A stretch of DNA of 64,000 bases, from assembly GCA_003222675.1 (NCBI GenBank), contig QHWT01000038.1:2924-66923 (forward strand), given 5' to 3'. Positions 54,393 to 64,000 of the stretch are shown here, in pieces. The stretch's first letter is position 1; every line of letters begins with the position of its first letter. Under the pieces are notes generated by a model. The model made no database searches, was not told the origin of the DNA, and worked only from the letters and a program-made list of their open reading frames with translations. This DNA comes from Acidobacteriota bacterium (lineage in GTDB: Bacteria > Acidobacteriota > Vicinamibacteria > Vicinamibacterales > 2-12-FULL-66-21). Position numbers and translations under genes: made by a program.

Positions 54393-56993
54393 TCAACGCG
54401 CCGTCTCGAGCCAGCGTGCAAGCTTGGGAGCTTGCGCGCTGGCGATCGACGCACACAGTTCGACCTCCTCGAGGGTCTGCTGCAAGGTGCGCTGCGCGTC
54501 GGGTACCGGGTGACTCGCAAAGAACTGCCGGATCTCCACGGCCTTGTCGCCGCTGCAGAAGGCGCCCAGCGCGCCCACGATGCCCGTATTCCCGAGGAAC
54601 GGCCCAATCTTCTTCTGCAGCTCGTTCCAGCGCTCACGCAACAGGATCCACGCGAGATCGCGGCGATCCGGATTGGCTAGAAGCGCACCGATGAAGCCCG
54701 CGGCATCCTGAGTCCGCACTTCGGCCGAGAGGATCAGATCCATCGTGCGCCGGACCTGCGCCGGATCGGAAAATCGCGCGAGCGCATACAGGTAACGGTA
54801 GTGTTCATCGGGCTCGGACGCGGCGCGAGCCCTCGCCAGATACCTCTCGTAGAGAGCGGCGTCGCCGTCGATTGCGGCGAGGGTCACGACCGGGCCGCGA
54901 AGCGTCGGATCGAGCGACGTCGGATTCTCGAGCAATTGCTGCGCAAGCGTGCGAGCCTTCGCCAGGACCTCCGGGTCGCGGCCGGCTTCGCCGAGCGTTT
55001 CGATCACTTCCGCGCGCAGCGCCTTGCGATCTGGAGACTCTGACGCCGCGGCCGTCCAACCCGCCTCAATCAATGCCGGCGCAAGCAGATGCTGTACCCA
55101 CTCGCGGAATTTCGGACGCGAGGCGTTCGTCGTCAGGCGATCGCCGATCCAGTGCAGCCTGCCCGTGAGCGATCGCATGACAACGTCGTTGCGTTCGTCG
55201 GCCAGGGCGGACGCAAGGTCGAGGTATGTCATGACATCGTGTTTTCCCGCGCGCACGAGCGCCCACTCGTCCGACAGCACGGTGACGCGTTCGGCGGGTG
55301 AGATTCGAGAAATGTCCGCAGCTAACCGCGAGATCGCCTCCGCCGGATAGTTGACGCGGTAGTAACCCATGCCACTCGCGTTCCCTACCACCCAGGCGGG
55401 ACAGCTGGCGAGCGGCATCGTTCCCATGTTCTCCGCGAGAACGTCGCAGCGGGACGATCCATCCGGCAGCCGGAGGCACACAGGAATCTTCCAGGTCTGA
55501 CGGGCGGATTGCTTCTCGTCGGTCAACGAGTGATAACGCTCCTGGCGCAAGGTCTCGATGCCCTTTCCCGACGTGCACTGCGTATCTACCGATACGAGCG
55601 GTGCGCCCGGTTGGTCGACGAACGTGGGCATCACCGTATCGACGGGTTTGCCGGTTGCGCGCGCCATCGCCGTCCAGAAATCCTCCGCGCGAGCGTTCCC
55701 GTATTGGAACTGGCGGATGTAGGCGTTGACGCCTTCGCGGAACGCGTCCGCGCCGACATAGCCTTCGATCATGCGAAGGACGGCGGCGCCCTTTTCGTAT
55801 GCGATCGCGTCGAACAGCTCGTTGATCTCGGCCGGTGTATCCGCTTTGGTCCGAACGGCCCGGGTCGAGGCGAGCGAATCGAGCCCCAGCGCCGTCTGGT
55901 TCGCGCTGATTTCATCCAGCTCCGAATGCCAGGCTGGATGCCAGGCCTTCAGCGGCTTCGTCTCCATCCAGTTGGCGAACCCCTCGTTCAACCAGATGTC
56001 GTCCCACCACTGCATCGTGACGAGGTCGCCGAACCACTGATGCGCCATCTCGTGCGCGAGAACCTCCGCGATTTGCTTGCGGGACTGATCGGTCGCCTGC
56101 GCGGCATTCGACAGCAACAGCGTTTCCCGGTAGAAGATCGCCGCCGTATTCTCCATCGCGCCGGCGGAAAAGTCAGGAACGCCGAGGATATCGAGCTTCT
56201 TGAACGGGTACTTGATCGCGTAATAACGATTGAAGAACTTCAGGTTCTGCTCCGCGGCTTCCAGCGCGAATCCCGTGAGCTCGCGCTTGTCGGGCGTCGC
56301 GCACACGCGAATCGGGATGTCGTCCGCGCTTCCCTCGCGGCACACGAAATCGCCGACCGCGAGGGCCACGAGATACGTGGACATCTTTGGCGTCGTGTCG
56401 AACACGACCGTGTGCTTGCCGCGCGGCGGTCCTGGTTTGTCGGACACCACAGCGCCGTTCGAGATCGCGTTATCTGATTCGTCGATGATGGCGCTCAGCG
56501 AAAAGGTCGCCTTGAACGAGGGCTCGTCGAAGCAGGGAAACATGCGGCGCGCGTCGGTCGCTTCGAGCTGCGTGACGGCGTACCGGCGCTTCTCCGTCTT
56601 GCTCAGATACAGACCGCGGAGTTGATCGTTCAGCATGCCCGTATAGAAGATGTGGATCCTCGCGGGACCCGGCTCGAGCGGGCGCGGGACCCGCAATGTC
56701 GCCTGTTCGAGCGCCGGATCCGCCCTCACGGCCGCTGTCTGCTCCTGCAGGTTCTGCGTTATCGTGACGCTGTTGAACGTAACCTCGGCGGCGTTCAGCG
56801 TGACGTCGCTGATCGAGCCTTGGATCGTCACAAGGATGGTTTCATCGGTCGCAAACGTCGCGCCCGCGAGATTCGGAGTGATGATCAGGTCGTAGTGCTC
56901 AGGCGTGACGTTCCGCGGAAGGCGCTGCGCCAGCGCCGGGCCCGGAACGGCACATATGAGCACGAGGAGAGCCGCAGGAGAAATCAATCGCAT
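54393..56993 (-). CDS. M1-family aminopeptidase, exported
   Basis: The 866-residue protein has a signal peptide (MRLISPAALLVLICAVPGPALAQ) and the M1 hallmarks GAMEN (from residue 278) and HEMAHQWFGDLV (His314) with WLNEGFANW carrying the third zinc ligand. The C-terminal ERAP1-like helical domain is present, so the protein is full length. It removes N-terminal residues from peptides outside the cytoplasm. An alternative ATG at 57005 adds four residues. It ends in convergent orientation to the permease gene. Confidence 0.94.
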   Translation of the reverse strand: MRLISPAALLVLICAVPGPALAQRLPRNVTPEHYDLIITPNLAGATFATDETILVTIQGSISDVTLNAAEVTFNSVTITQNLQEQTAAVRADPALEQATLRVPRPLEPGPARIHIFYTGMLNDQLRGLYLSKTEKRRYAVTQLEATDARRMFPCFDEPSFKATFSLSAIIDESDNAISNGAVVSDKPGPPRGKHTVVFDTTPKMSTYLVALAVGDFVCREGSADDIPIRVCATPDKRELTGFALEAAEQNLKFFNRYYAIKYPFKKLDILGVPDFSAGAMENTAAIFYRETLLLSNAAQATDQSRKQIAEVLAHEMAHQWFGDLVTMQWWDDIWLNEGFANWMETKPLKAWHPAWHSELDEISANQTALGLDSLASTRAVRTKADTPAEINELFDAIAYEKGAAVLRMIEGYVGADAFREGVNAYIRQFQYGNARAEDFWTAMARATGKPVDTVMPTFVDQPGAPLVSVDTQCTSGKGIETLRQERYHSLTDEKQSARQTWKIPVCLRLPDGSSRCDVLAENMGTMPLASCPAWVVGNASGMGYYRVNYPAEAISRLAADISRISPAERVTVLSDEWALVRAGKHDVMTYLDLASALADERNDVVMRSLTGRLHWIGDRLTTNASRPKFREWVQHLLAPALIEAGWTAAASESPDRKALRAEVIETLGEAGRDPEVLAKARTLAQQLLENPTSLDPTLRGPVVTLAAIDGDAALYERYLARARAASEPDEHYRYLYALARFSDPAQVRRTMDLILSAEVRTQDAAGFIGALLANPDRRDLAWILLRERWNELQKKIGPFLGNTGIVGALGAFCSGDKAVEIRQFFASHPVPDAQRTLQQTLEEVELCASIASAQAPKLARWLETAR

Positions 56994-57237
56994 ACCCTTC
57001 CCCATTTCATGCTGAAGCCGGAGGTTCGAAGCCTCTTTCGCTAGCCAGTAAAGAGGTCTGAAGTGCGTAGCGGATCCCGACAGACACCGACCTCAGCTCA
57101 GACGGTTTTTTACATGCTTGCACGGTCGGTTCTGCTGAACCGTGCTGTAGGCGCAAATTTATAAGGAACTCCGAATCAGGAAGTTACTGGCACGAGCCGC
57201 CCTCGTAAGTGCCGTTCCTGGACAGTGATTAGGGCCA
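56994..57237. other. Divergent intergenic region with hairpin, no gene seen
   Basis: This region holds the upstream sequence of the M1 aminopeptidase gene. CGGTTC/GAACCG (57127-57132 with 57137-57142) forms a small hairpin, and a T6 run stands at 57107-57112. No clear -35/-10 pair for the peptidase was found. A half-match to a sigma-54 site (TGGCACG at 57188-57194, no TTGC) precedes the full site at 57238. Confidence 0.45.
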
Positions 57238-57252
57238 GGCACGCATGTTGCT
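57236..57252 (+). promoter_or_regulatory. Sigma-54 (-24/-12) promoter
   Basis: GGCACG-CATG-TTGCT matches the sigma-54 consensus TGGCACG-N4-TTGCW except for an A in place of the leading T. The invariant GG (57238-57239) and GC (57250-57251) have the required 10 bases between them. Transcription would start near 57263, about 50 bases before the small gene at 57315. An enhancer-binding activator would be required. Confidence 0.72.
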
Positions 57253-57314
57253 TCGGTATTCAGTACTGCACGACCAGCAAGCAAGACGGTGCGGCCCCTT
57301 TTGGAGGCGACCCT

Positions 57315-57563
57315 ATGCGTATCGACGACGTGCTTCAGCGAATACAAGGCGAGTTCGTAGAAATGCCTGGTCTTCGTCTGACAGCCGCACAGGCGCAGCG
57401 CCTGTGGGGACTGGAGCGCGACATGTGCGATGCGTTGCTCAGGGCCTTGGTCGAAGCAAAGTTTCTCGCGCAAACTCGTGACGGCGCGTTCGTCCGGCTG
57501 GACGGAGCGCGTCCGACCCGAGTACCAGCGCCTGCGCGGACGTGCACGACGGCGGTAGCTTGA
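57315..57563 (+). CDS. Small winged-helix-like protein of unknown function, sigma-54 controlled
   Basis: The 82-residue protein contains RIQGEFVEMPGLRLTAAQAQRLWGLERDMCDALLRALVEAKFLAQTRDGAFVR, a helix-turn-helix-like pattern with a wing, followed by a basic tail. Close relatives are common small proteins in Acidobacteriota and Deltaproteobacteria, without assigned role. ATG 57315 has GGAGG nine bases upstream. The sigma-54 site suggests expression under a special condition. Confidence 0.75.
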   Translation: MRIDDVLQRIQGEFVEMPGLRLTAAQAQRLWGLERDMCDALLRALVEAKFLAQTRDGAFVRLDGARPTRVPAPARTCTTAVA

Positions 57564-57672
57564 CAGAGTCGTTTCACCCACCGGCGCCGGTCGGTTGACA
57601 ACCTGCCTCGTCAACCACACAGGCCGGCTCGTTTCCTCGTTCCCGGGCGGATGGCGCCCGCGGCCAGGCTCA

Positions 57673-57712
57673 GATCGGGGAGTTGAAGGCGCAAGTCTTC
57701 AACCTCCCGATC
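57673..57712. repeat. Inverted repeat between convergent genes
   Basis: GATCGGGGAGTTGAAG (57673-57688) pairs with CTTCAACCTCCCGATC (57697-57712) with one shifted base, around an 8-base loop. It stands between the small sigma-54-driven gene and the minus-strand NTF2-like gene and may stop transcription from both sides; no T-run follows on either strand. Confidence 0.75.
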
Positions 57713-57716
57713 CCGA

Positions 57717-58199
57717 TCACTTCTCAAGGACCTTCACCGGCGTCACGCGGGCAATCAACCACTTTCCGTTCCTCTTCACCATCAGCAGCTGGAATTCCCG
57801 CGCGTCCATACCGTTCTCGCCGGCGGTTGTCGCGCTCAGGTCCACCGAGGCCGACCGTGGATTGTCGACGCGCACGTCCATGTCGCGAATGCGCACTTCG
57901 TAGCGGCTCGTCCGGGGCTGCAGCCGCGCCACGATTCCCATCAACGTGTCTCGTCCACGGATCGGCGCACCTTCGCCAAGATCGATCACCACGTCATCGG
58001 CGAATGCCGAGGCGACGTCCGCGGCGCCGGCAATGGCGCTGAGGCCTTGCCGCTGCTCGTTGACCTCCTCCGCGACGCGTGTCAGCTGGCCGCGAATCTG
58101 CCGCTCGTCAGATGGAAATATGGCGCGCCACGCGAATGCGGCGGCCGCCACGACGACCGCGGTGATCGCGATGATGCGGAGCTCCGCCCGGCGCAGCAT
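57717..58199 (-). CDS. NTF2/SnoaL-like protein with membrane anchor
   Basis: The 160-residue protein has an N-terminal hydrophobic helix (residues 8-26) and an NTF2-like domain (FADDVVIDLGEGAPIRGRDTLMGIVARL, then QLLMVKRNGKWLIARVTPV). Such domains bind small ligands or form dimers; no catalytic residues can be assigned. Its start shares a base with the stop of the signal peptidase gene, so both are cotranslated. Confidence 0.8.
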   Translation of the reverse strand: MLRRAELRIIAITAVVVAAAAFAWRAIFPSDERQIRGQLTRVAEEVNEQRQGLSAIAGAADVASAFADDVVIDLGEGAPIRGRDTLMGIVARLQPRTSRYEVRIRDMDVRVDNPRSASVDLSATTAGENGMDAREFQLLMVKRNGKWLIARVTPVKVLEK

Positions 58200-58693
58200 C
58201 AGAAGACGACCTTTCCCACGATGCGGGATCGATGCGCGCGTCCGAAATCGTGCTCTTCTTCCCGCATGCCGCGATTGTCGCCGATCAGAAAGTACTCGTC
58301 GGAGCCAAGCTGGACCTCGGCCATCGTCCAGCCGGAGCGGTTCCGCACGTACGGCTCATCGAGTGACCGGCCGTTGATACGGACGGTGCCATCGGCGATC
58401 GCGATGCGTTCGCCGGGAAGCCCAACGATGCGTTTGATGTAAACGGCGTGCGGCCCGGCGAGCCTGATGGCCACGATGTCGCCACGCTCCGGCGATTTCA
58501 CGAGAAACGCGAGCCGGTTCACGAGGTTCAGGCTGCCGTTGCGGTACGTCGGCATCATACTGATGCCTTCCGCACGAACCGGAATGAGGATCCACCCGAA
58601 CGTCACGACGCTGACGGCGGCCAGGATGAGAATCCGCACCGTAGTCCGGCGCGGATTCTCGCCGAAGATCAGCCGCCCGACGCCGTGCGCCAC
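58199..58693 (-). CDS. lepB: Signal peptidase I (S26 family)
   Basis: The 164-residue protein has one N-terminal membrane helix (residues 20-38), the catalytic Ser45 in SMMPTY and Lys87 in YIKRIVGLPGE, plus GDNR (box E) and the IVGKV ending. It cleaves signal peptides at the outer face of the inner membrane. It is short for the family, with a single anchor, like Gram-positive or secondary LepB proteins. The main LepB may be elsewhere. Confidence 0.9.
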   Translation of the reverse strand: MAHGVGRLIFGENPRRTTVRILILAAVSVVTFGWILIPVRAEGISMMPTYRNGSLNLVNRLAFLVKSPERGDIVAIRLAGPHAVYIKRIVGLPGERIAIADGTVRINGRSLDEPYVRNRSGWTMAEVQLGSDEYFLIGDNRGMREEEHDFGRAHRSRIVGKVVF

Positions 58694-58708
58694 CTGCCGA
58701 TCATAGTT

Positions 58709-59500
58709 CTATTTGCGCTGCTTGTAAGGCGTGACGAACCCAGGCACGGAAGGAATGTAAATCGCGCCGCTCTCGCTTCTCCGCGCGTAAACCGGAAAGC
58801 CGTGATAGGACCCGCGCTCCGAGAATTTCGTGCTGTCGAACACCTGCGCCACTCCGGCGGCGAACCAGCGGCGTCCATCGAACTCCACCCAGATGCCGTT
58901 CAGGCCTTTCGGTCGCGCCACGTTTTCCGATGCGGTTCGCGGTGCGTACACGATTGAACGACCTCCCGTCGCGATCGCCTCCGAAGTCACGGACGGATGG
59001 ACGGCTGTGAGTTTCCCAGGCGGCGCCACATCATAGGGACGGGCAAAATCGGGCGGGCCGGGCGTCTGGGCGAGATCCACCGCGAGGCCTTCAGCCCCGA
59101 TCGAGCCTTGCGCGCCAATGTCGGTCGGGAACGATGGCGCGATGTTGCCGCTGGTTCCAGCCAACTGACCCGTGCGGCGCCGTTCATACGGTTGCATCAA
59201 CCCGCCGGGCAGCGGCACGTAGACGACGCTGATCGCGTCCCGCGTCGCATCCGTGTACAGCGGAATGCCGCGAAATGAACCGGACCGCACCATCTGGTTG
59301 CCATTGAAAAACACCTGCGCGCCCGCGGGGTAATAGTAGGCGCCCGACCAGATGATCGCGTCCGCGGAGAGGTACCAGGTCTCATTTTCCGCCGTAACGA
59401 GCGGTGGCGACGCGGGTTGCCAGACGACTTGCGCACTCGGAACCGCAGGAACAACGACGAGCAGGACGCCGAGAATGAACTGCCGAGCTCGCAGGCGCAT
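58709..59500 (-). CDS. Exported protein of unknown function with repeated beta motif
   Basis: The 263-residue protein has a signal peptide and a perfect GGAGGAAG ribosome site just before ATG 59500. Two related segments appear: SADAIIWSGAYYYPAG...FFNGNQMVRSGSFRGIPLYTD and EFDGRRWFAAG...FSERGSYHGFPVYARR, each followed by a proline-rich IYIPS or VYVPLPGG...PY element, so the protein looks like an internal duplication. I know no function for it. It precedes signal peptidase I by 15 bp. Confidence 0.75.
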   Translation of the reverse strand: MRLRARQFILGVLLVVVPAVPSAQVVWQPASPPLVTAENETWYLSADAIIWSGAYYYPAGAQVFFNGNQMVRSGSFRGIPLYTDATRDAISVVYVPLPGGLMQPYERRRTGQLAGTSGNIAPSFPTDIGAQGSIGAEGLAVDLAQTPGPPDFARPYDVAPPGKLTAVHPSVTSEAIATGGRSIVYAPRTASENVARPKGLNGIWVEFDGRRWFAAGVAQVFDSTKFSERGSYHGFPVYARRSESGAIYIPSVPGFVTPYKQRK

Positions 59501-59544
59501 AACTTCCTCCACGTGCATGAGGATCAACACGAGTGCCAAGTGCG

Positions 59545-60483
59545 TTACGCACGGCTCTCGTCTCGTTTACGCCAGTACCGCGAGAGGCCCTGCCACGAAT
59601 AGTTGAGTCCGCCTGCCTTGACGTAGTCCTCCGCCTCGCGTTCGCCGACACGGCGCTGAAGCTCGATGTAAGCTTCGTCGATGAACAGACGCTCGCGATC
59701 GGGATCGTTCAGCGACTGATCGGCGAGCACGCGCCGGACGATGCGGTTCCATTCCGTCAGGTTGTCGAACATCGCTTGGAAGTGCTGTCGTGCCCCCAGC
59801 CACGGCCCGAAGTGCGTGAGGAACAGCGTGTCCGGATCCCACGCCAGGATGCGCCGCTCGCTCTCGCGCCACACCTCCAGATCGATATCCGGAGGAGGCG
59901 TTGCGGGCAGCACGAACTTCCCGGATCCGCGCCGGATGCCCGCCGTATCGCCGACGAACGCGATACGCGAGGACGTATCGAAGTAAGCCACGTGGTGCGA
60001 CGCATGTCCCGGAGTGTATTCGACACGGAGCTCGCGTCCGGCGACATGAAGCGTCTCGCCGCCGTCGAGCACACGAATGCGAGACTGCGGAATGGGCAGG
60101 ACGGCGCCCCACAGTCGATCCATATCCTGCCCGTAAAGCCTGCCGGCGCTCGATAACAGCTTGGAGGGATCGATCATGTGCGGCGCGCCACGCCCGTGCA
60201 CGTACACGTCGATGTGCGGGTGTTTGTCGACAATCAGGCCGGCGGCTCCCGCGTGATCGAGGTGGATGTGCGTGACGAGCAGCCAACGGACATCGCCGAA
60301 TCGGATCCCTTTTCGTTCCAGCGCCGTCTCAAGGTGAGACAACGTCGTCGCCGGCCCCGGATCAACCAGCGCCACGCCCGCCGCGCCGTGGAGAATCCCC
60401 GTGGCGATGAGCTCGGGGCGGCCAAGAAACTGCAAATCCACGTAATCCAGACCCGAGGCAAGTACTGGCATTTCGGCCCGCAT
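59545..60483 (-). CDS. Metallo-beta-lactamase-fold hydrolase
   Basis: The 312-residue protein has HIHLDHAG (His72, His74, Asp76, His77), a TPGHASHH motif with the next metal His, FVGDTAG with the bridging Asp, and THFGP with the last His, the full binuclear metal set of glyoxalase II-like enzymes. The C-terminal 80 residues are helical and family specific. Substrate unknown. It is divergent from clpS with only 32 bp between the starts. Confidence 0.9.
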   Translation of the reverse strand: MRAEMPVLASGLDYVDLQFLGRPELIATGILHGAAGVALVDPGPATTLSHLETALERKGIRFGDVRWLLVTHIHLDHAGAAGLIVDKHPHIDVYVHGRGAPHMIDPSKLLSSAGRLYGQDMDRLWGAVLPIPQSRIRVLDGGETLHVAGRELRVEYTPGHASHHVAYFDTSSRIAFVGDTAGIRRGSGKFVLPATPPPDIDLEVWRESERRILAWDPDTLFLTHFGPWLGARQHFQAMFDNLTEWNRIVRRVLADQSLNDPDRERLFIDEAYIELQRRVGEREAEDYVKAGGLNYSWQGLSRYWRKRDESRA

Positions 60484-60515
60484 GTTATCAGCTTGATAAA
60501 ATGTAGCCGGAGCTC

Positions 60516-60830
60516 ATGGCCGGCACGGAACGGCAGACGGGCGGAGAGGTCCTGGAGCGGACGCGGCAGGAGACGAAGAAGCCGGAGCTCTATAAGGTCC
60601 TTCTGCTCAACGACGACTACACCACGATGGATTTCGTCATCGAGATCCTCGAGAGCGTCTTTCACAAGACGCCGGCCGAGGCTTATCGCATCATGATGGC
60701 GGTGCACACGCAGGGGCAGGGCCTGTGCGGGGTGTACCCGTTCGAGGTCGCGGAAACAAAGGTCGCGACCGTCGTGGATCTCGCGCGCAGCAACGGCTTT
60801 CCGCTGCGCGCAACGCTGGAGCCCGAATGA
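60516..60830 (+). CDS. clpS: ClpS adaptor for ClpAP
   Basis: The 104-residue protein is a full ClpS: YKVLLLNDDYTTMDFVIEIL, the His-containing MMAVHTQGQGLCGVYPFEVAETK with residues that line the N-degron pocket, and a variable acidic N-terminus. It hands proteins with destabilising N-termini to ClpA, whose gene follows. GGAG precedes the ATG; TAAAAT at 60497-60502 may be its -10. Confidence 0.95.
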   Translation: MAGTERQTGGEVLERTRQETKKPELYKVLLLNDDYTTMDFVIEILESVFHKTPAEAYRIMMAVHTQGQGLCGVYPFEVAETKVATVVDLARSNGFPLRATLEPE

Positions 60831-60911
60831 CAATGTTCAATGTCCAATGCTCAATGTTCAAAGGTCCGGCCAGCTCGTTGCACATTCCGCATTTGAGCAT
60901 TCAATATTGAC
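60831..60911. repeat. TTCAATG-word dyad between clpS and clpA
   Basis: CAATGTTCAATGTCCAATGC-type words (60831-60864) face CATTTGAGCATTCAATATTGAC (60890-60911). The same word occurs at 36341-36385. The element fills the whole 99-bp gap between the two partners. Confidence 0.75.
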
Positions 60912-60929
60912 ATCGTCAGATAGGTACAC

Positions 60930-63246
<2,317 letters not shown>

Positions 63247-63257
<11 letters not shown>

Positions 63258-63852
63258 GCACGAGATTCCGGTAAAGGTCGTCGACCGCCGCTGGTGGGCT
63301 CGCGGTGCGGATTCGGACCCCGGCAGCGGCGAGCGCACATCGCTGAAGCCGACGTACGTCGAAGAGTTGGAGCGGCAGGTTGCCGAGAAGGACAAGCAGG
63401 TCCAGGAATATCTGGGCAAGTACCGCCAGGCCGCGCAGGAATTCGAGAGTGCGCGCGCGCGCATGCGCAAGGAAGTCGCGAAGGACGCGGAGCGGAGCCG
63501 GCGCGAGATCCTCGTCAGCCTCCTCGAAGTCGTCGACAACCTCGATCGCGCGCTCGACTCCGCGCGTCGGGCGGGCACCTCCGCGAGCGATCCGTTGCTG
63601 CAGGGGGTAGACCTCGTACGCCAGCAGTTCCTGGCGAAGCTCGATGGCTTCGGTATTCGCCGGATCGACCCCGGCGCCGAACCGTTCGATCCGTTGCTGC
63701 ATGAGGCGGTCAGTGCGGTGCCCGCGGCCGATCCATCACAGGACGGGCGCATCGTCGGCGTCGTCCGGCCTGGATACAGAATTGGCGAGGAGGTGCTGCG
63801 TCCGGCGCTCGTCGCGGTGGCGAAAGCGACGCAAGTAAGCCGTACGCCGTAA
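63247..63852 (+). CDS. grpE: GrpE nucleotide exchange factor
   Basis: The 201-residue protein has the GrpE long helix (YVEELERQVAEKDKQVQEYLGKYRQAAQEFESARARMRKE), the ILVSLLEVVDNLDRAL helix, and the beta-wing ending IVGVVRPGYRIGEEVLRPALVAVA. It exchanges ADP for ATP on DnaK. The ATG at 63247 lies within the end of clpA. The N-terminus (VVDRRWWARGADSD) is unusual. The stop codon TAA is part of the following word repeat. Confidence 0.92.
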
Positions 63853-63929
63853 GCGGTTAGCGGTGCACAGTTGCTGCTTCCGACTTAGTGCATACTGATG
63901 GCGCTAACCGCCGACCGCCGACTGCTTAC
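63849..63929. repeat. GCGGTTA-word dyad between grpE and the next gene
   Basis: GTAAGCGGTTAGCGGT (63849-63864) faces CGCTAACCGCCGACCGCC and GACTGCTTAC words (63902-63929). It spans the entire gap and includes the grpE stop codon. Confidence 0.75.
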
Positions 63930-63932
63930 TGC

Positions 63933-64000
63933 ATGCGAATCGTCCTTGCGACCTTCGGATCCCTGGGCGATATCCACCCGGTAATCGCGCTCGGCCTCGA
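63933..64000 (+). CDS. Glycosyltransferase, MGT/UGT-like (5' end only)
   Basis: Only 22 complete codons are in the window: MRIVLATFGSLGDIHPVIAL and two more. The pattern TxGSxGDxxPxxAL is the N-terminal signature of GT1/GT28-type glycosyltransferases such as sterol, macrolide or rhamnolipid glycosyltransferases. The rest lies beyond the window, so the acceptor cannot be judged. Confidence 0.7.
   Translation, partial: MRIVLATFGSLGDIHPVIALGL

Overview
The window is 64 kb of GC-rich, tightly packed bacterial chromosome with no rRNA, tRNA, phage, IS element or CRISPR array that I could recognise. Gene content points to an Acidobacteriota-like organism, most plausibly class Vicinamibacteria. The evidence is several secreted metallopeptidases (metzincin, M61, M1), amidohydrolase/sodium-symporter pairs, an alternative complex III (ACIII) joined to a caa3 oxidase, a selenocysteine formate dehydrogenase and very many intergenic palindromes. 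The taxon is an inference from content; no phylogenetic marker is present.

Layout. 0-7 kb: secreted metzincin, threonine/serine dehydratase plus aminotransferase, then a membrane protein / ECF sigma / anti-sigma triad. 7-11 kb (minus strand): small membrane protein, sodium:solute symporter and D-aminoacylase, preceded by a lipoprotein. 11.5-23 kb: surface-glycan block, with a Wzm/Wzt exporter and two GT2 glycosyltransferases on plus, facing a minus-strand series of methyltransferase, MutS-like membrane ATPase, GT-C-like membrane protein, a 58-residue membrane peptide, two paralogous GT2 enzymes and a second methyltransferase, most of them overlapping by 4 bp. 23-26.7 kb: creatininase-like/NTF2-like fusion, a D-aminoacylase paralogue lacking metal ligands, and a YHS protein. 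26.8-31.7 kb: formate dehydrogenase with an in-frame UGA (Sec) and a bacterial SECIS hairpin, plus iron-sulfur and NrfD subunits. 31.8-36.3 kb (minus): MocR-type regulator, thioredoxin-reductase-like flavoprotein, M61 peptidase. 36.5-49.5 kb: a single long respiratory cluster, ActABCDEF, an unknown membrane protein, SCO, then CoxB-A-C-D, driven from a promoter carrying a near-perfect Rex operator and closed by an intrinsic terminator. 49.6-54.3 kb: MacA/MacB-type efflux system with two separate permeases. 54.4-60.5 kb: M1 aminopeptidase, a small protein behind a sigma-54 promoter, NTF2-like protein, signal peptidase I, secreted protein, metallo-beta-lactamase-fold hydrolase. 60.5-64 kb: ClpS, ClpA, GrpE and the start of a glycosyltransferase.

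How the genes work together: formate dehydrogenase would feed electrons into the quinone pool; ACIII oxidises quinol and passes electrons through its haem c subunits to the caa3 oxidase, whose subunit II carries its own cytochrome c domain; SCO loads the CuA site. The Rex-like box suggests that this chain is tuned by the NADH/NAD+ ratio.

The most unusual feature is a recurrent class of short 'word' repeats arranged as facing arms (dyads), each locus using its own word, together with TTTA-centred REP-like palindromes. They fill many gaps and have also entered coding sequence: inside ActB, at the C-terminus of formate dehydrogenase, and in the N-terminal regions of ActE and SCO.
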